Shown here: piece after piece, positions 41,645 through 50,319 of the stretch
Layout: the number at the start of each line of letters is the position of its first letter
Position numbering within the stretch: position 1 is the first letter of the stretch
Assembly: GCA_963811775.1 (NCBI GenBank)
Contig: CAWESO010000004.1
Coordinates: 186,001-250,000 of the forward strand
Reading direction: 5' to 3'
Source of the DNA: Chersky-840 sp963811775
GTDB taxonomy: Bacteria > Actinomycetota > Acidimicrobiia > Acidimicrobiales > UBA8190
Length of the DNA stretch: 64,000 nt
The notes under the pieces: generated by a model
Database searches by the model: none
Told to the model about the DNA's origin: nothing
Seen by the model: the letters and a program-made list of their open reading frames with translations, nothing else
Position numbers and translations under genes: made by a program

Positions 41645-43861
41645 ATGAAACGCCTGCAGGCCGTCACCGTACGACTCGCACTCGCGGGTTTGACCGCACT
41701 GTCACTCGGCATTGTCATGGTCGTCGCGTCACTGGCTACTAATGGATCGCATACGCCCGCCTTCGCTGCCTCCTCGCCATACGAGCTGTACTGCCCGAAG
41801 ACGCCGGTGGGCAACATCGTGCTCAACAACGTCGTCACGAACGGAACCATCACACCAACCTCGCCGACGACGGGTCAGCAGTTCAACCTGACCGGCTATT
41901 CGACGACCGTGGCTCTTCCCAGCTCCATTGTCTCTGCGGCCCAGGCCCTCGGCAACTCGGCCATCGCCGGGACCGCGACCCTGAAGGTGGACGCCACCGG
42001 CGCCACCCCGGCCACAATCTCGAGCGGCTCGATCGCCATCAACGCGGCCATCCCGAGCCCGGTTCCCGCTTCCGGCCTGTTGCTCAACCTGCCGTCCACG
42101 CCAGGCACGGTCGGGCCCTTCACCGCCACGGGTGGTGCCATCAGCCTGACCGTCGACCCGGCCATCTCCCTGTCATTGAACGTGTCGGGGAGCACCCTGA
42201 CGCTCACCTGCACGCCGTACCCGAACAACACCGCCGCGACCGGCATCGTGAGCACGGCGCCGACCGGTTCCCCCGCGTCCCCCGTGATCGCCACCGCCTC
42301 GGCGGGATCATCGAACTCGACCACCACAACGGCGCCGAGCGCCACGATCACCGGGCCCTATGAGCTGTACTGCCCGGGCACCCCGGTCGGCAACATCGCC
42401 CTCAACGGGGCGGTGACCTCCGCCACGCTGTCGCCCGCAGCCCCCACGGCGGGACAGGCCTTCAGCGTGACGGGCTACCAGACGGTGGTGAACCTCCCCG
42501 CCTCGCTGGCCAGTGCGGCGGCGGCGCTCGGGCCCGACCTCCAGGGCACGGCCACGGCCCAGATCGACGGCTTCCCGGCGAGTGCGGTCACCCCGGCCTC
42601 CATCAAGCCCCCGGCCATCACCTTCGACGTGCCCATCCCGAGCCCCGTGCCGAGCGCTGGGGTGCCCCTGTCGCTCCCCTCGACCGCCGCCACGGTGACC
42701 GGCTTCACGGCCCAGAGCCCCAACTTCATCGTGGCTGAGGACTCCTCCGCCTCCCTCAGCCTCACGGTGGCGGGCTCGGCCCTCAGCCTCACCTGCACCG
42801 CATATCCCAACGACGCCATTGCCCAATCGGGCATCACCACCACGCCGCCGACGGGTAGCCCCATCGACCCGGTGATCGCCATCGCCGGCACCGGATCACC
42901 GCCGCCGACGGGTACCACCACCACCACCGGGGCCGGCGCCACGACCACCACCACCGAAGGCGCGACGACGACGACCGAGGGGGCGACCACCACCACCGAA
43001 GGCGCGACGACGACGACCGAGGGGGCGACCACCACCACCGAAGGCGCGACGACGACGACCGAGGGGGCGACCACCACCACCGAAGGCGCCACCACGACGA
43101 CCGAAGGCGCCACGACCACCACGACCACCACCGGGACGGGGAACCAGGTGCCCACCACCCTGAGCGGCATCCTGAGCGGCGGCGGGAGCACCGGGGCCAC
43201 CATCTCCGTGCCGAGCGGCACGGCGGTCACCGACCAGGCCACGCTGAGCGGGGCCAACGCCTCGAGCGCGGGGGGCACGGTCAAGTACCGGGTGTTCTCG
43301 CTCAGCTTCAACTCCTTCCAGTTCTCCCACTTCTCCTCGTCGTGGCTGGGCTGGGGGTGGAACCCCATGTCCAAGGCCGGGACGGTCCAGGTCACCAACG
43401 GGACGGTCCCACCCTCGAACCCCGTGACCTTGGGGGCCGGGGTCTACTTCTGGCAGGTGTCGTACTCCGGGGACCCGAACAACGCCCCGTCGCACACCGA
43501 CCTCGGATCGCAGACCGAGGTCGTCATTCCCCAGTTCAACTGCCCCACCGACTTGGAATGGCTGTCGGTGCAGTGCTTCATGCACTTCGGCCACCAGGGC
43601 CAAGGCCAGGGCAATGGGAACGGCTACGGGAACGGGAACGGGAACGGGAACGGGAACGCCCAGGGCAACGGCTACGGGAACGGCCAAGGTTCCGGCGATG
43701 GGAACGGGAACGCCCAGGGCAACGGCTACGGGAACGGGAACGGGAACGGGAACGGGAACGGCCAGGGCCATGATCACGGGAACAACGACGGCCAAGGGAA
43801 CGCCCAGGGCAACGGCTACGGGAACGGGAACGGGTTTGGCGGCTTCGGCCACTGGTGGTGA
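41645..43861 (+). CDS. Large secreted repetitive surface protein
   Basis: Exported protein of 738 residues. Signal peptide about 1-42 (LALAGLTALSLGIVMVVASL core, AFA cleavage region). Two homologous domains of about 170 residues follow, each beginning PYELYCPxTPVGNI (about 45 and 238) with a closing cysteine (LTCTPYPNN, LTCTAYPND). Next come a TTTTEGA repeat run (about 433-495), a beta domain with aromatic FNSFQFSHFSSSWLGWGW (about 540-620), a short Cys pair (FNCPTD, VQCFMHF) and a Gly-Asn-Gln-rich tail with repeats of NGNGYGN to the end. No anchor is visible, though the Gly-Asn tail may stick to the wall. It looks like a cell-surface or matrix protein. Confidence 0.85.
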   Translation: MKRLQAVTVRLALAGLTALSLGIVMVVASLATNGSHTPAFAASSPYELYCPKTPVGNIVLNNVVTNGTITPTSPTTGQQFNLTGYSTTVALPSSIVSAAQALGNSAIAGTATLKVDATGATPATISSGSIAINAAIPSPVPASGLLLNLPSTPGTVGPFTATGGAISLTVDPAISLSLNVSGSTLTLTCTPYPNNTAATGIVSTAPTGSPASPVIATASAGSSNSTTTTAPSATITGPYELYCPGTPVGNIALNGAVTSATLSPAAPTAGQAFSVTGYQTVVNLPASLASAAAALGPDLQGTATAQIDGFPASAVTPASIKPPAITFDVPIPSPVPSAGVPLSLPSTAATVTGFTAQSPNFIVAEDSSASLSLTVAGSALSLTCTAYPNDAIAQSGITTTPPTGSPIDPVIAIAGTGSPPPTGTTTTTGAGATTTTTEGATTTTEGATTTTEGATTTTEGATTTTEGATTTTEGATTTTEGATTTTEGATTTTTTTGTGNQVPTTLSGILSGGGSTGATISVPSGTAVTDQATLSGANASSAGGTVKYRVFSLSFNSFQFSHFSSSWLGWGWNPMSKAGTVQVTNGTVPPSNPVTLGAGVYFWQVSYSGDPNNAPSHTDLGSQTEVVIPQFNCPTDLEWLSVQCFMHFGHQGQGQGNGNGYGNGNGNGNGNAQGNGYGNGQGSGDGNGNAQGNGYGNGNGNGNGNGQGHDHGNNDGQGNAQGNGYGNGNGFGGFGHWW
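42936..43132 (+). repeat. Tandem 21/42-bp repeats encoding TTTTEGA units
   Basis: Eight TTTTEGA heptads. Two synonymous 21-bp versions alternate (one with ACG/ACC and GAGGGG, one with ACCACC and GAAGGC), so the perfect period is 42 bp for most of the run. Such near-perfect nucleotide repeats change length by slippage. They form an unstructured, probably extended linker between the surface domains. Confidence 0.85.
43595..43850 (+). repeat. Gly-Asn-rich microsatellite-like run
   Basis: GGGAAC hexamers and GGCCAAGG/GGCAACGGC variants repeat about 30 times and encode the GN/GQ/GY-rich tail of the surface protein. The repeat blocks AACGCCCAGGGCAACGGCTA occur three times. Such tails are low-complexity and may phase-separate, bind water or adhere; nothing specific can be said. 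Confidence 0.8.
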
Positions 43862-43963
43862 TTGACGCTGTCTTCACATTTTTCTGCCGAGTTGCCCGGG
43901 TAACTGACTATCCCGGTCAGTGACGGCGGCTACACCGCGAGCTTCATCTCGTTCGTATCACGT

Positions 43964-44028
43964 TGATTCTATGATTCTCGAACTGGTTCGTATGAATCTC
44001 GAACTGATTCCCGATTCTGATTCTGAGA
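43964..44028. repeat. Short imperfect direct repeats
   Basis: GATTCTCGAACTGGTTCGTAT and GAATCTCGAACTGATTCCCGA follow one another, with further GATTCT copies on both sides. The run lies between the surface protein gene and the truncated deaminase, in an AT-richer pocket. It may be a breakpoint or target scar. Confidence 0.5.
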
Positions 44029-44034
44029 CCCCCT

Positions 44035-44298
44035 TTAAGGAGGCAGCTGCGCTAGGGCATTCAGCTCGGCATCGGCAAGATGGCTGTAGGACAGTTGGCC
44101 CGAAGCGGTTTCACGTTCATACCGTCTGCCGCGTCCCCGAGTTGCTACGTGGCCTTTGGCGTCAAGAACTACGCATCCGACGGGTGTAGTCCCCGCCACC
44201 ATGGCCTCCCACGCAAGGCCAAGAGCCATCACCCACGGCTCGTCCAGGTTCTTCACGGAATGCATTCTGCTTGGTCGCCCCTTCACACCGCTTGCCAA
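44035..44298 (-). pseudogene. Nucleoside/cytosine deaminase-like protein, C-terminally truncated
   Basis: Reading from 44298 gives WVMALGLAWEAMVAGTTPVG, CVVLDAKGHVATRGRGRRYE, then SYSHLADAELNALAQLPP and a stop. The HxE motif of the cytidine/deoxycytidylate deaminase family (here HLADAELNAL, usual HAE) and the VG.V.D strands are in place, but the PCxxC half that completes the zinc site is missing. So only the first ~87 of about 160 residues remain and the enzyme cannot be active. The break lies at the direct repeats 43964-44028. Confidence 0.7.
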
Positions 44299-45267
44299 TA
44301 GCGATTATGGGCCGGGACCCGCCGCTCGGCTGATGTTCGGCACCGACCGTATTACGCGGCCTCGTTATTGCTGAGCGAGGCACCCGAGGACCAAGCATGT
44401 GAGCCATGTGGCGGGCGCGAGCCGCGCTGACGGTCCGGCGACGGTGACGGCTCCTCAGTCGGGCTCCGGCCCGTCCTCCACATCGTAGGGCCCCAGGAGG
44501 CGGTAGCGACGCCAGCGCCGGAAGCTGCGCAGGGGGTGTACCACAGCGCGGAAGAACGCGCTGTCGACGGGGCCGACGATCCCACCGGGGCCGCCGCCCG
44601 GCAGGGCAGTAGACCTCGGCTGACGACTGCTCGGATCGGGCCCGACCGGGAAGCCGAGAACGTGGCGCTGCTCCTCAGGCTCAGCGGGCACCCGGACCCC
44701 CGGCGGACACACACGGCGAGCGCACGCCGACATACGCTACCGGCGGTGCTCAACATGGTGCAACGGATGACGCTGTCTCCCGTGTTGGGCTATCTGGCCC
44801 AGGCTCGCCCGATGCGGCGGGCCTACTGCGCCACCGGCTCCACAACTAACCTGAAACGAGGGCGCCCCGGCAGGCCCGCGGCGCTATGTCCGCTGCATAA
44901 CACTCTGATTGGGATGCGAGGTCCAGTGGGTACTCGGCGGTCATCCTGGCTGGCTGCAATCTGACCGGCCCGTCCGGGATCACGCGGCTTCGCGATTGTG
45001 AGCAACGTTGCCGCTGGCCCGGCTGCAGCTCCGTCAGACGAAAGTCGGGATGGCCCGGTTGCGACGAGGATGGGCGGGAACCCCAATTACCAAGGGCGCC
45101 AACGGCGCTGGTCGGCTCAGGATCTCCATGTGCGGTCCGGTCACCCTGGTGTAAGACGGTTCTGATGATGACCCAGCGGCTGGCTCGGGCGACTCGGCAC
45201 AGAAGGCGCATGATGACGGCCGACGTACCGCGGCTGGCCTCGTTCCCGAGCGATACGGTGAACTCCG
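44299..45267. other. Mostly gene-free stretch; one doubtful 92-residue frame
   Basis: A minus-strand frame at 44455-44733 ends SAFFRAVVHPLRSFRRWRRY and LLGPYDVEDGPEPD, which looks like protein, but its first half is unconvincing and no ribosome binding site precedes it. Longer frames on the plus strand are shadows with mixed composition. The 3' part should hold the promoter of the MDMPI-type gene. Nothing else seen. Confidence 0.35.
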
Positions 45268-46020
45268 ATGACCAATCCCATCGAAGTGCTGGCCATTTCT
45301 GCCAGGCACCTCCGCAACATTGTCGAAGGACTCGAGCCGAGTCAGCTCGACGCCCCTGCCTACCCTGCTGAATGGACCATCGCCGATGTCCTCTCCCACC
45401 TTGGATCGGGGGCGGTCGTGCTTCAGCGGTACCTCGAAGATGCCCTCGCCGGCAGCGAGACGCCCTCAGACTTCGCACCTTCGGTCTGGGCGGAGTGGAA
45501 CAACAAGTCCTCGCCGATCAAGGCCACTGACTCGCTCCTCGCGGACGAGGAACTGCTCCAGCGCCTCAGATCGCTAACCAACGAGGAACGAGCCGGCTTC
45601 CACTTCGTTATGGGGCCGCTGAGCGTGGACTTTCCTGGTTTCGTCTGCTTACGGCTCAACGAGCACACGCTGCACACCTGGGACATCGAGGTGACCCTGG
45701 CCCCGCGAGCCGCCCTCGATCCCCGAGCAGCCGCACTCGTTGTGGACCGACTCGAGACGGTAGTCCGCTTCACGGGCAAGGCGTTGAGCACGGACGCCCA
45801 CATAGCAGTGCGGACCACCGACCCGCGGCGTGATTTCTCGATCACCCTCGGACCCGACGCCGTCTCGTTGACGCCCAACACGCAAGGCGGCGAGCCCGAC
45901 TTAGAGCTGCCAGCCGAAGCGTTCGTCCGTCTCGTTTATGGCCGTCTGGACCCTGAGCACACTCCGGTCGACGCCGACATTGACCTCGACACCCTTCGAC
46001 AAGTCTTCCCTGGTCCCTGA
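45268..46020 (+). CDS. Maleylpyruvate isomerase/mycothiol-dependent (MDMPI) family protein
   Basis: Protein of 250 residues. Residues about 1-150 form the MDMPI N-terminal (DinB-like) four-helix bundle, with LRNIVEGLEPSQLDAPAYPA, EWTIADVLSHLGSGAVV and a C-terminal helix CLRLNEHTLHTWDIEVTLAP. The His residues in SHLGS and NEHTLHTWD are where the DinB-type metal or thiol site would lie. A MDMPI C-terminal (SCP2-like) domain follows (about 160-245, ending DTLRQVF). Family members use mycothiol, an actinobacterial thiol, for isomerisation or transfer. The specific reaction is unknown. Confidence 0.85.
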   Translation: MTNPIEVLAISARHLRNIVEGLEPSQLDAPAYPAEWTIADVLSHLGSGAVVLQRYLEDALAGSETPSDFAPSVWAEWNNKSSPIKATDSLLADEELLQRLRSLTNEERAGFHFVMGPLSVDFPGFVCLRLNEHTLHTWDIEVTLAPRAALDPRAAALVVDRLETVVRFTGKALSTDAHIAVRTTDPRRDFSITLGPDAVSLTPNTQGGEPDLELPAEAFVRLVYGRLDPEHTPVDADIDLDTLRQVFPGP

Positions 46021-46308
46021 CACCGGAGCGGGCATCCCCAGCGGCCATCGCCCATAAGTGATGGAGTCGCGCACCCCAGCCCGGGGCTTACCCGAGCGAG
46101 CGATCCCGGTCGGTCGGGCCCATCAGGGCCTCCCGAGGGGGCGAATTCACACCGGCAGCATTTCCGCCCTGTCTCGTGACTGCGGTGGGTTCACGTCGGT
46201 GAGCCCGACGCCTGGCGCTGTGTCCTTGGGTGCCACTCCACGAGGTCATCTGCCGTATCCCGTCCACTCAGGCTGAGCCAGAGCGTCTGGATCGTCAGTT
46301 CCGTCGCC

Positions 46309-46881
46309 TCATGCCCTCTCGGTTGGATCTCGGCCATTGGGGCACGGGTTCACGATCTCAGTTGTGCTTGGCAGAAGATGGGCGTCGATGTCGTTAGGTG
46401 ATTCCTCCGTGGGTTTGGCGAGGGCAGACTCGACCGAGTCGAGCAGCGTTCGTTTGTTTGCGGGTATTGACATGGGCCCCCAGTGCGCCTCGAACAGTGG
46501 CGCCCACCGTGCCAACATCTGTTGGGACGCCTGTATCACCACTGGTGTGTCCGGATGCAGACGCCTGAGGGCCGCAACGACCTTGCGGGACGACTCGCGA
46601 TGGAGTCCAAGCGACGACACCACCACGTCGGCGCGCTCGACCAGTTCGCATCGCCCGCAAGCCACGAGCGGGCACGGGCGTGGGTCGAGGCCTCTCGGCC
46701 CCCGGCAGCACGACGCCTCGTATCCGTTGTTGTCCAGAAGGCGCCAGTACGCGTACGCCCTGGCCACGTCGGGTTCCTCAATCAGGACTCGTGGTCGGGG
46801 GTATTCGCCTTCCGTACGCCGACCCAGATGCTTCCATCGACAGGCGTAGTCCGTGCCCAGGAGATTGCGGCCACTTCGCAT
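46309..46881 (-). CDS. Hypothetical protein with a receiver-like domain and cysteine-rich insert
   Basis: Protein of 190 residues; start ATG 46881 is supported by AAGGAAGG 5 bp upstream. RVLIEEPDVARAYAYWRLLD, NNGYEASCCRGPRGLD and ERADVVVSSLGL look like the first half of a CheY-like fold, followed by LRRLHPDTPVVIQASQQMLA and a C-terminal helix SVESALAKPTEE. A cysteine-rich loop (SCCRG, PCPLVACGRC) might bind a metal or disulfide. The conserved phospho-acceptor Asp is not obvious. No neighbour suggests a role. Family not recognised with certainty. Confidence 0.6.
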   Translation of the reverse strand: MRSGRNLLGTDYACRWKHLGRRTEGEYPRPRVLIEEPDVARAYAYWRLLDNNGYEASCCRGPRGLDPRPCPLVACGRCELVERADVVVSSLGLHRESSRKVVAALRRLHPDTPVVIQASQQMLARWAPLFEAHWGPMSIPANKRTLLDSVESALAKPTEESPNDIDAHLLPSTTEIVNPCPNGRDPTERA

Positions 46882-47130
46882 AGGCACCTTCCTTCTCGCG
46901 GCCCGAGGAGCCGCTCAAGAACCAGTGTGATCCTCAGGTGCGTGGCCAGATAGGGACTTTCGTCCCAGATCGCGGACTCGGAGCAACGCAGGCGTGCTGA
47001 GCCTTTTCGTCAGCCCCCTCCCGGAAGTGCCGCTTCCGGACACCAGGCCGAGATGCCTGGCCGACCGGTATCCACCGTCCTAAGTGATTCCGTCCAGCGA
47101 CCCCAAAGGGCCAGTCGACCAGTCCGTGCA

Positions 47131-47469
47131 TTACGGGACCCGTACGTCGTGACGCTGGGCGGCGAGGTCCTTCTCTTCTTCGCTCAAGGAGGTGGCGTCG
47201 ACCGGGGTAACCAGGCTCCAGTGGTGACCAACCGGGCATCGCTGGAGCCTCCACCAGCCAAGGCGAATCGCCTTCAGGGAAGCGCCGGGAATCCATAGGG
47301 TCGTGAAGATGTGTCCGTCTCGACATCGCACGATGGTATCCATGCTGAATAAGGAACCACGACGTTTGGCAACGACGGCGGCTTCGATGGCTGTCGCCCC
47401 CACGCCTAAGGCAAAGCCCGCCTTGCGGCGACCTCTTCGCCCTTGCTCCTGTTCGGTGTGATTACTCAA
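47131..47469 (-). CDS. Small protein with membrane helix and CxxGH motifs
   Basis: Protein of 112 residues from TTG 47469, with GGAGG 5 bp upstream (TTG 47472 possible). A short hydrophobic stretch (FALGVGATAIEAAVVAKR) precedes the conserved part: IVRCRDGHIFTTLWIPGASL and RCPVGHHWSLVTPVDATSLS, ending EEEKDLAAQRHDVRVP. The CRDGH and CPVGH pairs fit a zinc-binding ribbon in an actinobacterial family with that same ending. It probably sits at the inner face of the membrane or binds a partner. Function unknown. Confidence 0.68.
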   Translation of the reverse strand: MSNHTEQEQGRRGRRKAGFALGVGATAIEAAVVAKRRGSLFSMDTIVRCRDGHIFTTLWIPGASLKAIRLGWWRLQRCPVGHHWSLVTPVDATSLSEEEKDLAAQRHDVRVP

Positions 47470-47472
47470 CAA

Positions 47473-47795
47473 TCCTCCCTGAGAGCCGGTGGACCACCCC
47501 CCAGTCAGAGTGGGCCAGTCGTTCCTTGCGGCGCTAGAGGCGATGGTCCCATACCGTCGTCCCCGAACCTCGTGGCGTTCGGTACACAGGCGAGTTGGTG
47601 GAAGTCAGCCCATGCGGTAGGTGCCGAAGGCGCGCGGTCAGGCCCGGAGGCGCCGTGCTGGAAATCACGGCGTGGAGCGATCCTGAGCGCCTCGGACCTT
47701 TGGCGGCTTGCCCTGCTCCGAGAAGGAGCCGGTAGTCGCGGACGGTCAACCCGGACGCGACCAGGCGCGGCGGCCCCGAGAACGAAAAGGCACCT
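47473..47795. other. Intergenic, no gene found
   Basis: A 323-bp stretch between two minus-strand genes. Open frames have no composition or signal I can support. Confidence 0.4.
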
Positions 47796-48149
47796 CTAGT
47801 GCTGTGTTTCCTCCGTCTCACCTGCCAGCCGAGACGCGAGCTGGCGCGAGATGCCGAGGGCTCGGGCCAAATCGCTGGCGCTTGAACCCTGTTCCTTGGC
47901 CAAGGCGAACATCGCCACCCGGACTCGGTGCCGGGCCGCCTCGAACTCCTTGAGAGCATCGGTCACCTTGCCCCGCCGCACGGGCCCATCGAAGTCCTCA
48001 AGTGCCGTCACCAGGTGGGCACCCTGATCGACGAGCGTCGCGACGCTGACGTTCGCCTTGATGTAGCTCCGGAGAACGGTGTGGACGTCTTCTGCGGCCT
48101 CGATGAGTTCCGAGAAGCGGCGCACCAACTGCTGGCTCTTGCTCGGCAC
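47796..48149 (-). CDS. Small HTH regulator
   Basis: Protein of about 117 residues; GTG 48149 is the preferred start, with GGAGG close upstream; GTG 48167 is an alternative. A helical front half (SQQLVRRFSELIEAAEDVHT, NVSVATLVDQGAHLVTALED) ends in the helix-turn-helix SSASDLARALGISRQLASRL with GE.ET. A helical bundle plus terminal HTH resembles small regulators that respond through the bundle. It is divergent from the TetR gene 290 bp away. Targets unknown. Confidence 0.7.
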   Translation of the reverse strand: MPSKSQQLVRRFSELIEAAEDVHTVLRSYIKANVSVATLVDQGAHLVTALEDFDGPVRRGKVTDALKEFEAARHRVRVAMFALAKEQGSSASDLARALGISRQLASRLAGETEETQH

Positions 48150-48350
48150 TGCCTCCGATCCCTTCACCCGCCCACGGCTCAATCGGACAGCAACGAGGCT
48201 AGTTCGCATGGCAACTCGGGGGTGACGCGAAAGCACCCCCCACCAGGGGGAGCGTTTTCGCTGGACGATCATGCGTCACCCGAGGTCCTTGCGTGGGGGG
48301 TACGGCGACAACCTCGGCAGCAGCACGGCCCCACCACCGAGGCCTGTCAA

Positions 48351-48366
48351 CAGTTGTAGACAACTG
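48351..48366 (+). promoter_or_regulatory. TetR-type palindromic operator
   Basis: CAGTTGT-AG-ACAACTG is a perfect 16-bp inverted repeat, 75 bp upstream of the tetR start. Two 7-bp arms with a 2-bp spacer fit the sites of many TetR repressors. It could also control the divergent gene at 47796. Binding not shown. Confidence 0.65.
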
Positions 48367-48440
48367 GACCCATCGGCCCTACCATGGGTGGCTGACAGAG
48401 CTGCCACGGTGAGATCACGCTCAACTTCTGGGAGGAGGTC

Positions 48441-49121
48441 GTGGTGGACCAGCCCCAGGGGTCGTCGTCTCCTTCGCTCGTTGAGGAGCAGCGCCAGCTC
48501 ACCCGGTCTCGCATCAGGCGAGCGGCTATGGAAGTTATCGCCCGACGAGGCTACGACGCCACGGTCGATGAGATCGCCGAACTCTCCGGCGTGAGTCCCC
48601 GCACCATCTTCCGCCACTACGAAAGTCATGACCTGTTGATCGCTGCCACGGTGAAGGACATGTTCGACGCCGGTGCCCGACCGATAGAGAACCTGCCTTC
48701 ACACACCGATGACCTCGATGGCTGGCTGGAGACTTTGGCAGTGGCGGCCCACACCCGTAACGTCGAGATTCTCGGGAACGCCTTCTGGGACCTGCATAGC
48801 AACGGCAAGCTGTCGAAGACACTCGCCGAGCTTGGTGCCCACCGGCGCGAGTACCGCCGCAAAGCCATACGATCCCTCACGACTCTCGCCTGGCGGAGCG
48901 CCGGTGGAACCGGCGCGCCTCCGCAGGATCTGTTGTTGGTATTTGGCCTCAACCTCTCGGCGTTCACCACCCATGCGCTCATGGTCGACTTCGGCCAGAC
49001 CCCGGCCCAGATTGGGGCACTCACCGCCGACATCTTGAGGTTAAGCCTCCGGCGTGCCGTCGAAGCACAACGTGAGCGGGCTGATACCGCTGGCGGTAGA
49101 GCCCTGCTGTCGATGAGCTGA
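48441..49121 (+). CDS. TetR family transcriptional regulator
   Basis: Regulator of 226 residues. The N-terminal HTH reads RIRRAAMEVIARRGYDATVD, EIAELSGVSPRTIFRHYESH (about 25-65), the classical TetR_N domain. The C-terminal domain (about 80-220) is helical and variable, as expected for ligand binding and dimerisation. GGAGGAGG precedes GTG 48441. A 16-bp palindrome upstream is probably its operator. The next gene on the right is an IS5-type transposase, so any original co-regulated neighbour may have been separated. Ligand and targets unknown. Confidence 0.93.
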   Translation: MVDQPQGSSSPSLVEEQRQLTRSRIRRAAMEVIARRGYDATVDEIAELSGVSPRTIFRHYESHDLLIAATVKDMFDAGARPIENLPSHTDDLDGWLETLAVAAHTRNVEILGNAFWDLHSNGKLSKTLAELGAHRREYRRKAIRSLTTLAWRSAGGTGAPPQDLLLVFGLNLSAFTTHALMVDFGQTPAQIGALTADILRLSLRRAVEAQRERADTAGGRALLSMS

Positions 49122-49263
49122 TGACGTACCTCGGGTGTGCAGTCGATCCTCGCGGCAGCCATCGACAGACCGCACTGTAAGTGCCCGGTAACTCGGCCAT
49201 GGGGTTTGACCGCCCACTATTCGCGGCCGAGAGGATTTCCAGACGCCTGGGTCCCATGGAGCC

Positions 49264-50319
49264 TTAGTACGTGTTTCATAACTCCTTTCGCAACGGCTGC
49301 CCCGACGGAGCGCTCTTGTCGGGTAGCAAACGGGTCTCGCAGAGCGTGAGTCTTCGACAAATTTTCCAAATATGCGCGCTACCAGCGCGTTTGGCATGTC
49401 GAGATGCTCGCGATTTGCGTGTCGAGGCATTGGACTTGTGGGTATGGCGGCAAGGCGCCGTTACCCGACAGACCTGAGCGACCGACAGTGGTCGATCATC
49501 GAGAATCTCATCCCCGAGATCGAAGCCGCCGGTCCCGGCGGGCGTCCGCCAGTCCACGCCAAGCGTGAGATCGTCAATGCCATCCTCTACGTGGTGAGAG
49601 CCGGGTGTGCCTGGCGCATGCTGCCCACGGACCTCCCACCATGGCAGACCGTCTACCGCTACTTCGCCCTCTGGCGCGACGACGGGACCCTCGATCTCAT
49701 CCACGACACCTTGCGCGAAGAGGTGCGCGTCTCCACGACAATGAAGGGGCGAAAGCGACGGGACCCGACGCCCACGGGCGGCGTGGTCGACTCCCAGTCG
49801 CTGCGGGGAGCCGACACGGTCTCCAAGGCGACCAGGGGATACGACGCCGGCAAGAAGGTCAACGGCCGCAAGCGCCACATCGTCACCGACACGCTCGGCC
49901 TGCTCCTCGTGGTCATGGTGACGAGCGCATCGGTGCAGGACCGCGACGGCGGTGCGGCCATCTTGAAGATCGCCCACAAGCTCGTGCCCACCCTCCGCCA
50001 CGTCTTCGCCGACGGCGGCTACGCGGGACGACTGGTGGCCAAGGCCAAGCGCTACTGGAAGCTCACCGTCGAGGTCGTGCGCAAACCACCGGACCAACGG
50101 GGGTTCTCCCCCCTTCCGAGGCGCTGGGTCGTGGAGCGGACCTTCGCCTGGCTCATGCGCTGGCGCAGGCTGGTGCGCGACTATGAACGCTTCCCCGAGA
50201 CCCATGAGGCGATGGTGAAGTGGGCGATGGTCGGGCTCATGCTGAACCGTCTGGCGCGGCCACCGGGGCCGAAACCGTGGACACAAGGTCCGCGACGCCG
50301 GTTATGAAACACGTACTTA
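49264..50319 (+). mobile_element. IS5-family insertion sequence with TTA target duplication
   Basis: The element spans about 49267-50316 (1,050 bp). Both ends read GTACGTGTTTCATAAC inward (49267 onward and complement from 50316), a 16-bp perfect terminal inverted repeat. The direct repeat TTA (49264-49266 and 50317-50319) is the target-site duplication. One transposase gene lies inside. Insertion is precisely at the TAA stop of degV (read on the minus strand), which stays a stop after duplication. Complete ends, intact transposase and duplication suggest recent transposition. Confidence 0.9.
49444..50307 (+). CDS. IS5-family transposase
   Basis: DDE transposase of 287 residues, start at ATG 49444 (MAARRRYPTDLSDRQWSIIE). 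The front carries DUF4096-like residues (PEIEAAGPGGRPPVHAKREI, NAILYVVRAGCAWRMLPTDL, WQTVYRYF), the catalytic part begins GGVVDSQSLRGADT (first Asp), HVFADGGYAGR (second Asp) and ends RRWVVERTFAWLMRWRRLVR (Glu of the DDE triad) and YERFPETHEAMVKWAM. No frameshift, so it is likely functional. It sits within an element with inverted repeats and TTA duplication. Confidence 0.95.
   Translation: MAARRRYPTDLSDRQWSIIENLIPEIEAAGPGGRPPVHAKREIVNAILYVVRAGCAWRMLPTDLPPWQTVYRYFALWRDDGTLDLIHDTLREEVRVSTTMKGRKRRDPTPTGGVVDSQSLRGADTVSKATRGYDAGKKVNGRKRHIVTDTLGLLLVVMVTSASVQDRDGGAAILKIAHKLVPTLRHVFADGGYAGRLVAKAKRYWKLTVEVVRKPPDQRGFSPLPRRWVVERTFAWLMRWRRLVRDYERFPETHEAMVKWAMVGLMLNRLARPPGPKPWTQGPRRRL

Noticed and set aside
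42475..43398. Minus-strand frame full of Val-Val-Ala-Pro-Ser repeats
   Set aside because: It is the antisense reading of the TTTTEGA repeat of the surface protein, which has a signal peptide and domain structure on the plus strand.
42936..43850. CRISPR array
   Set aside because: Repeats are contiguous and in frame within a coding sequence; no unique spacers.
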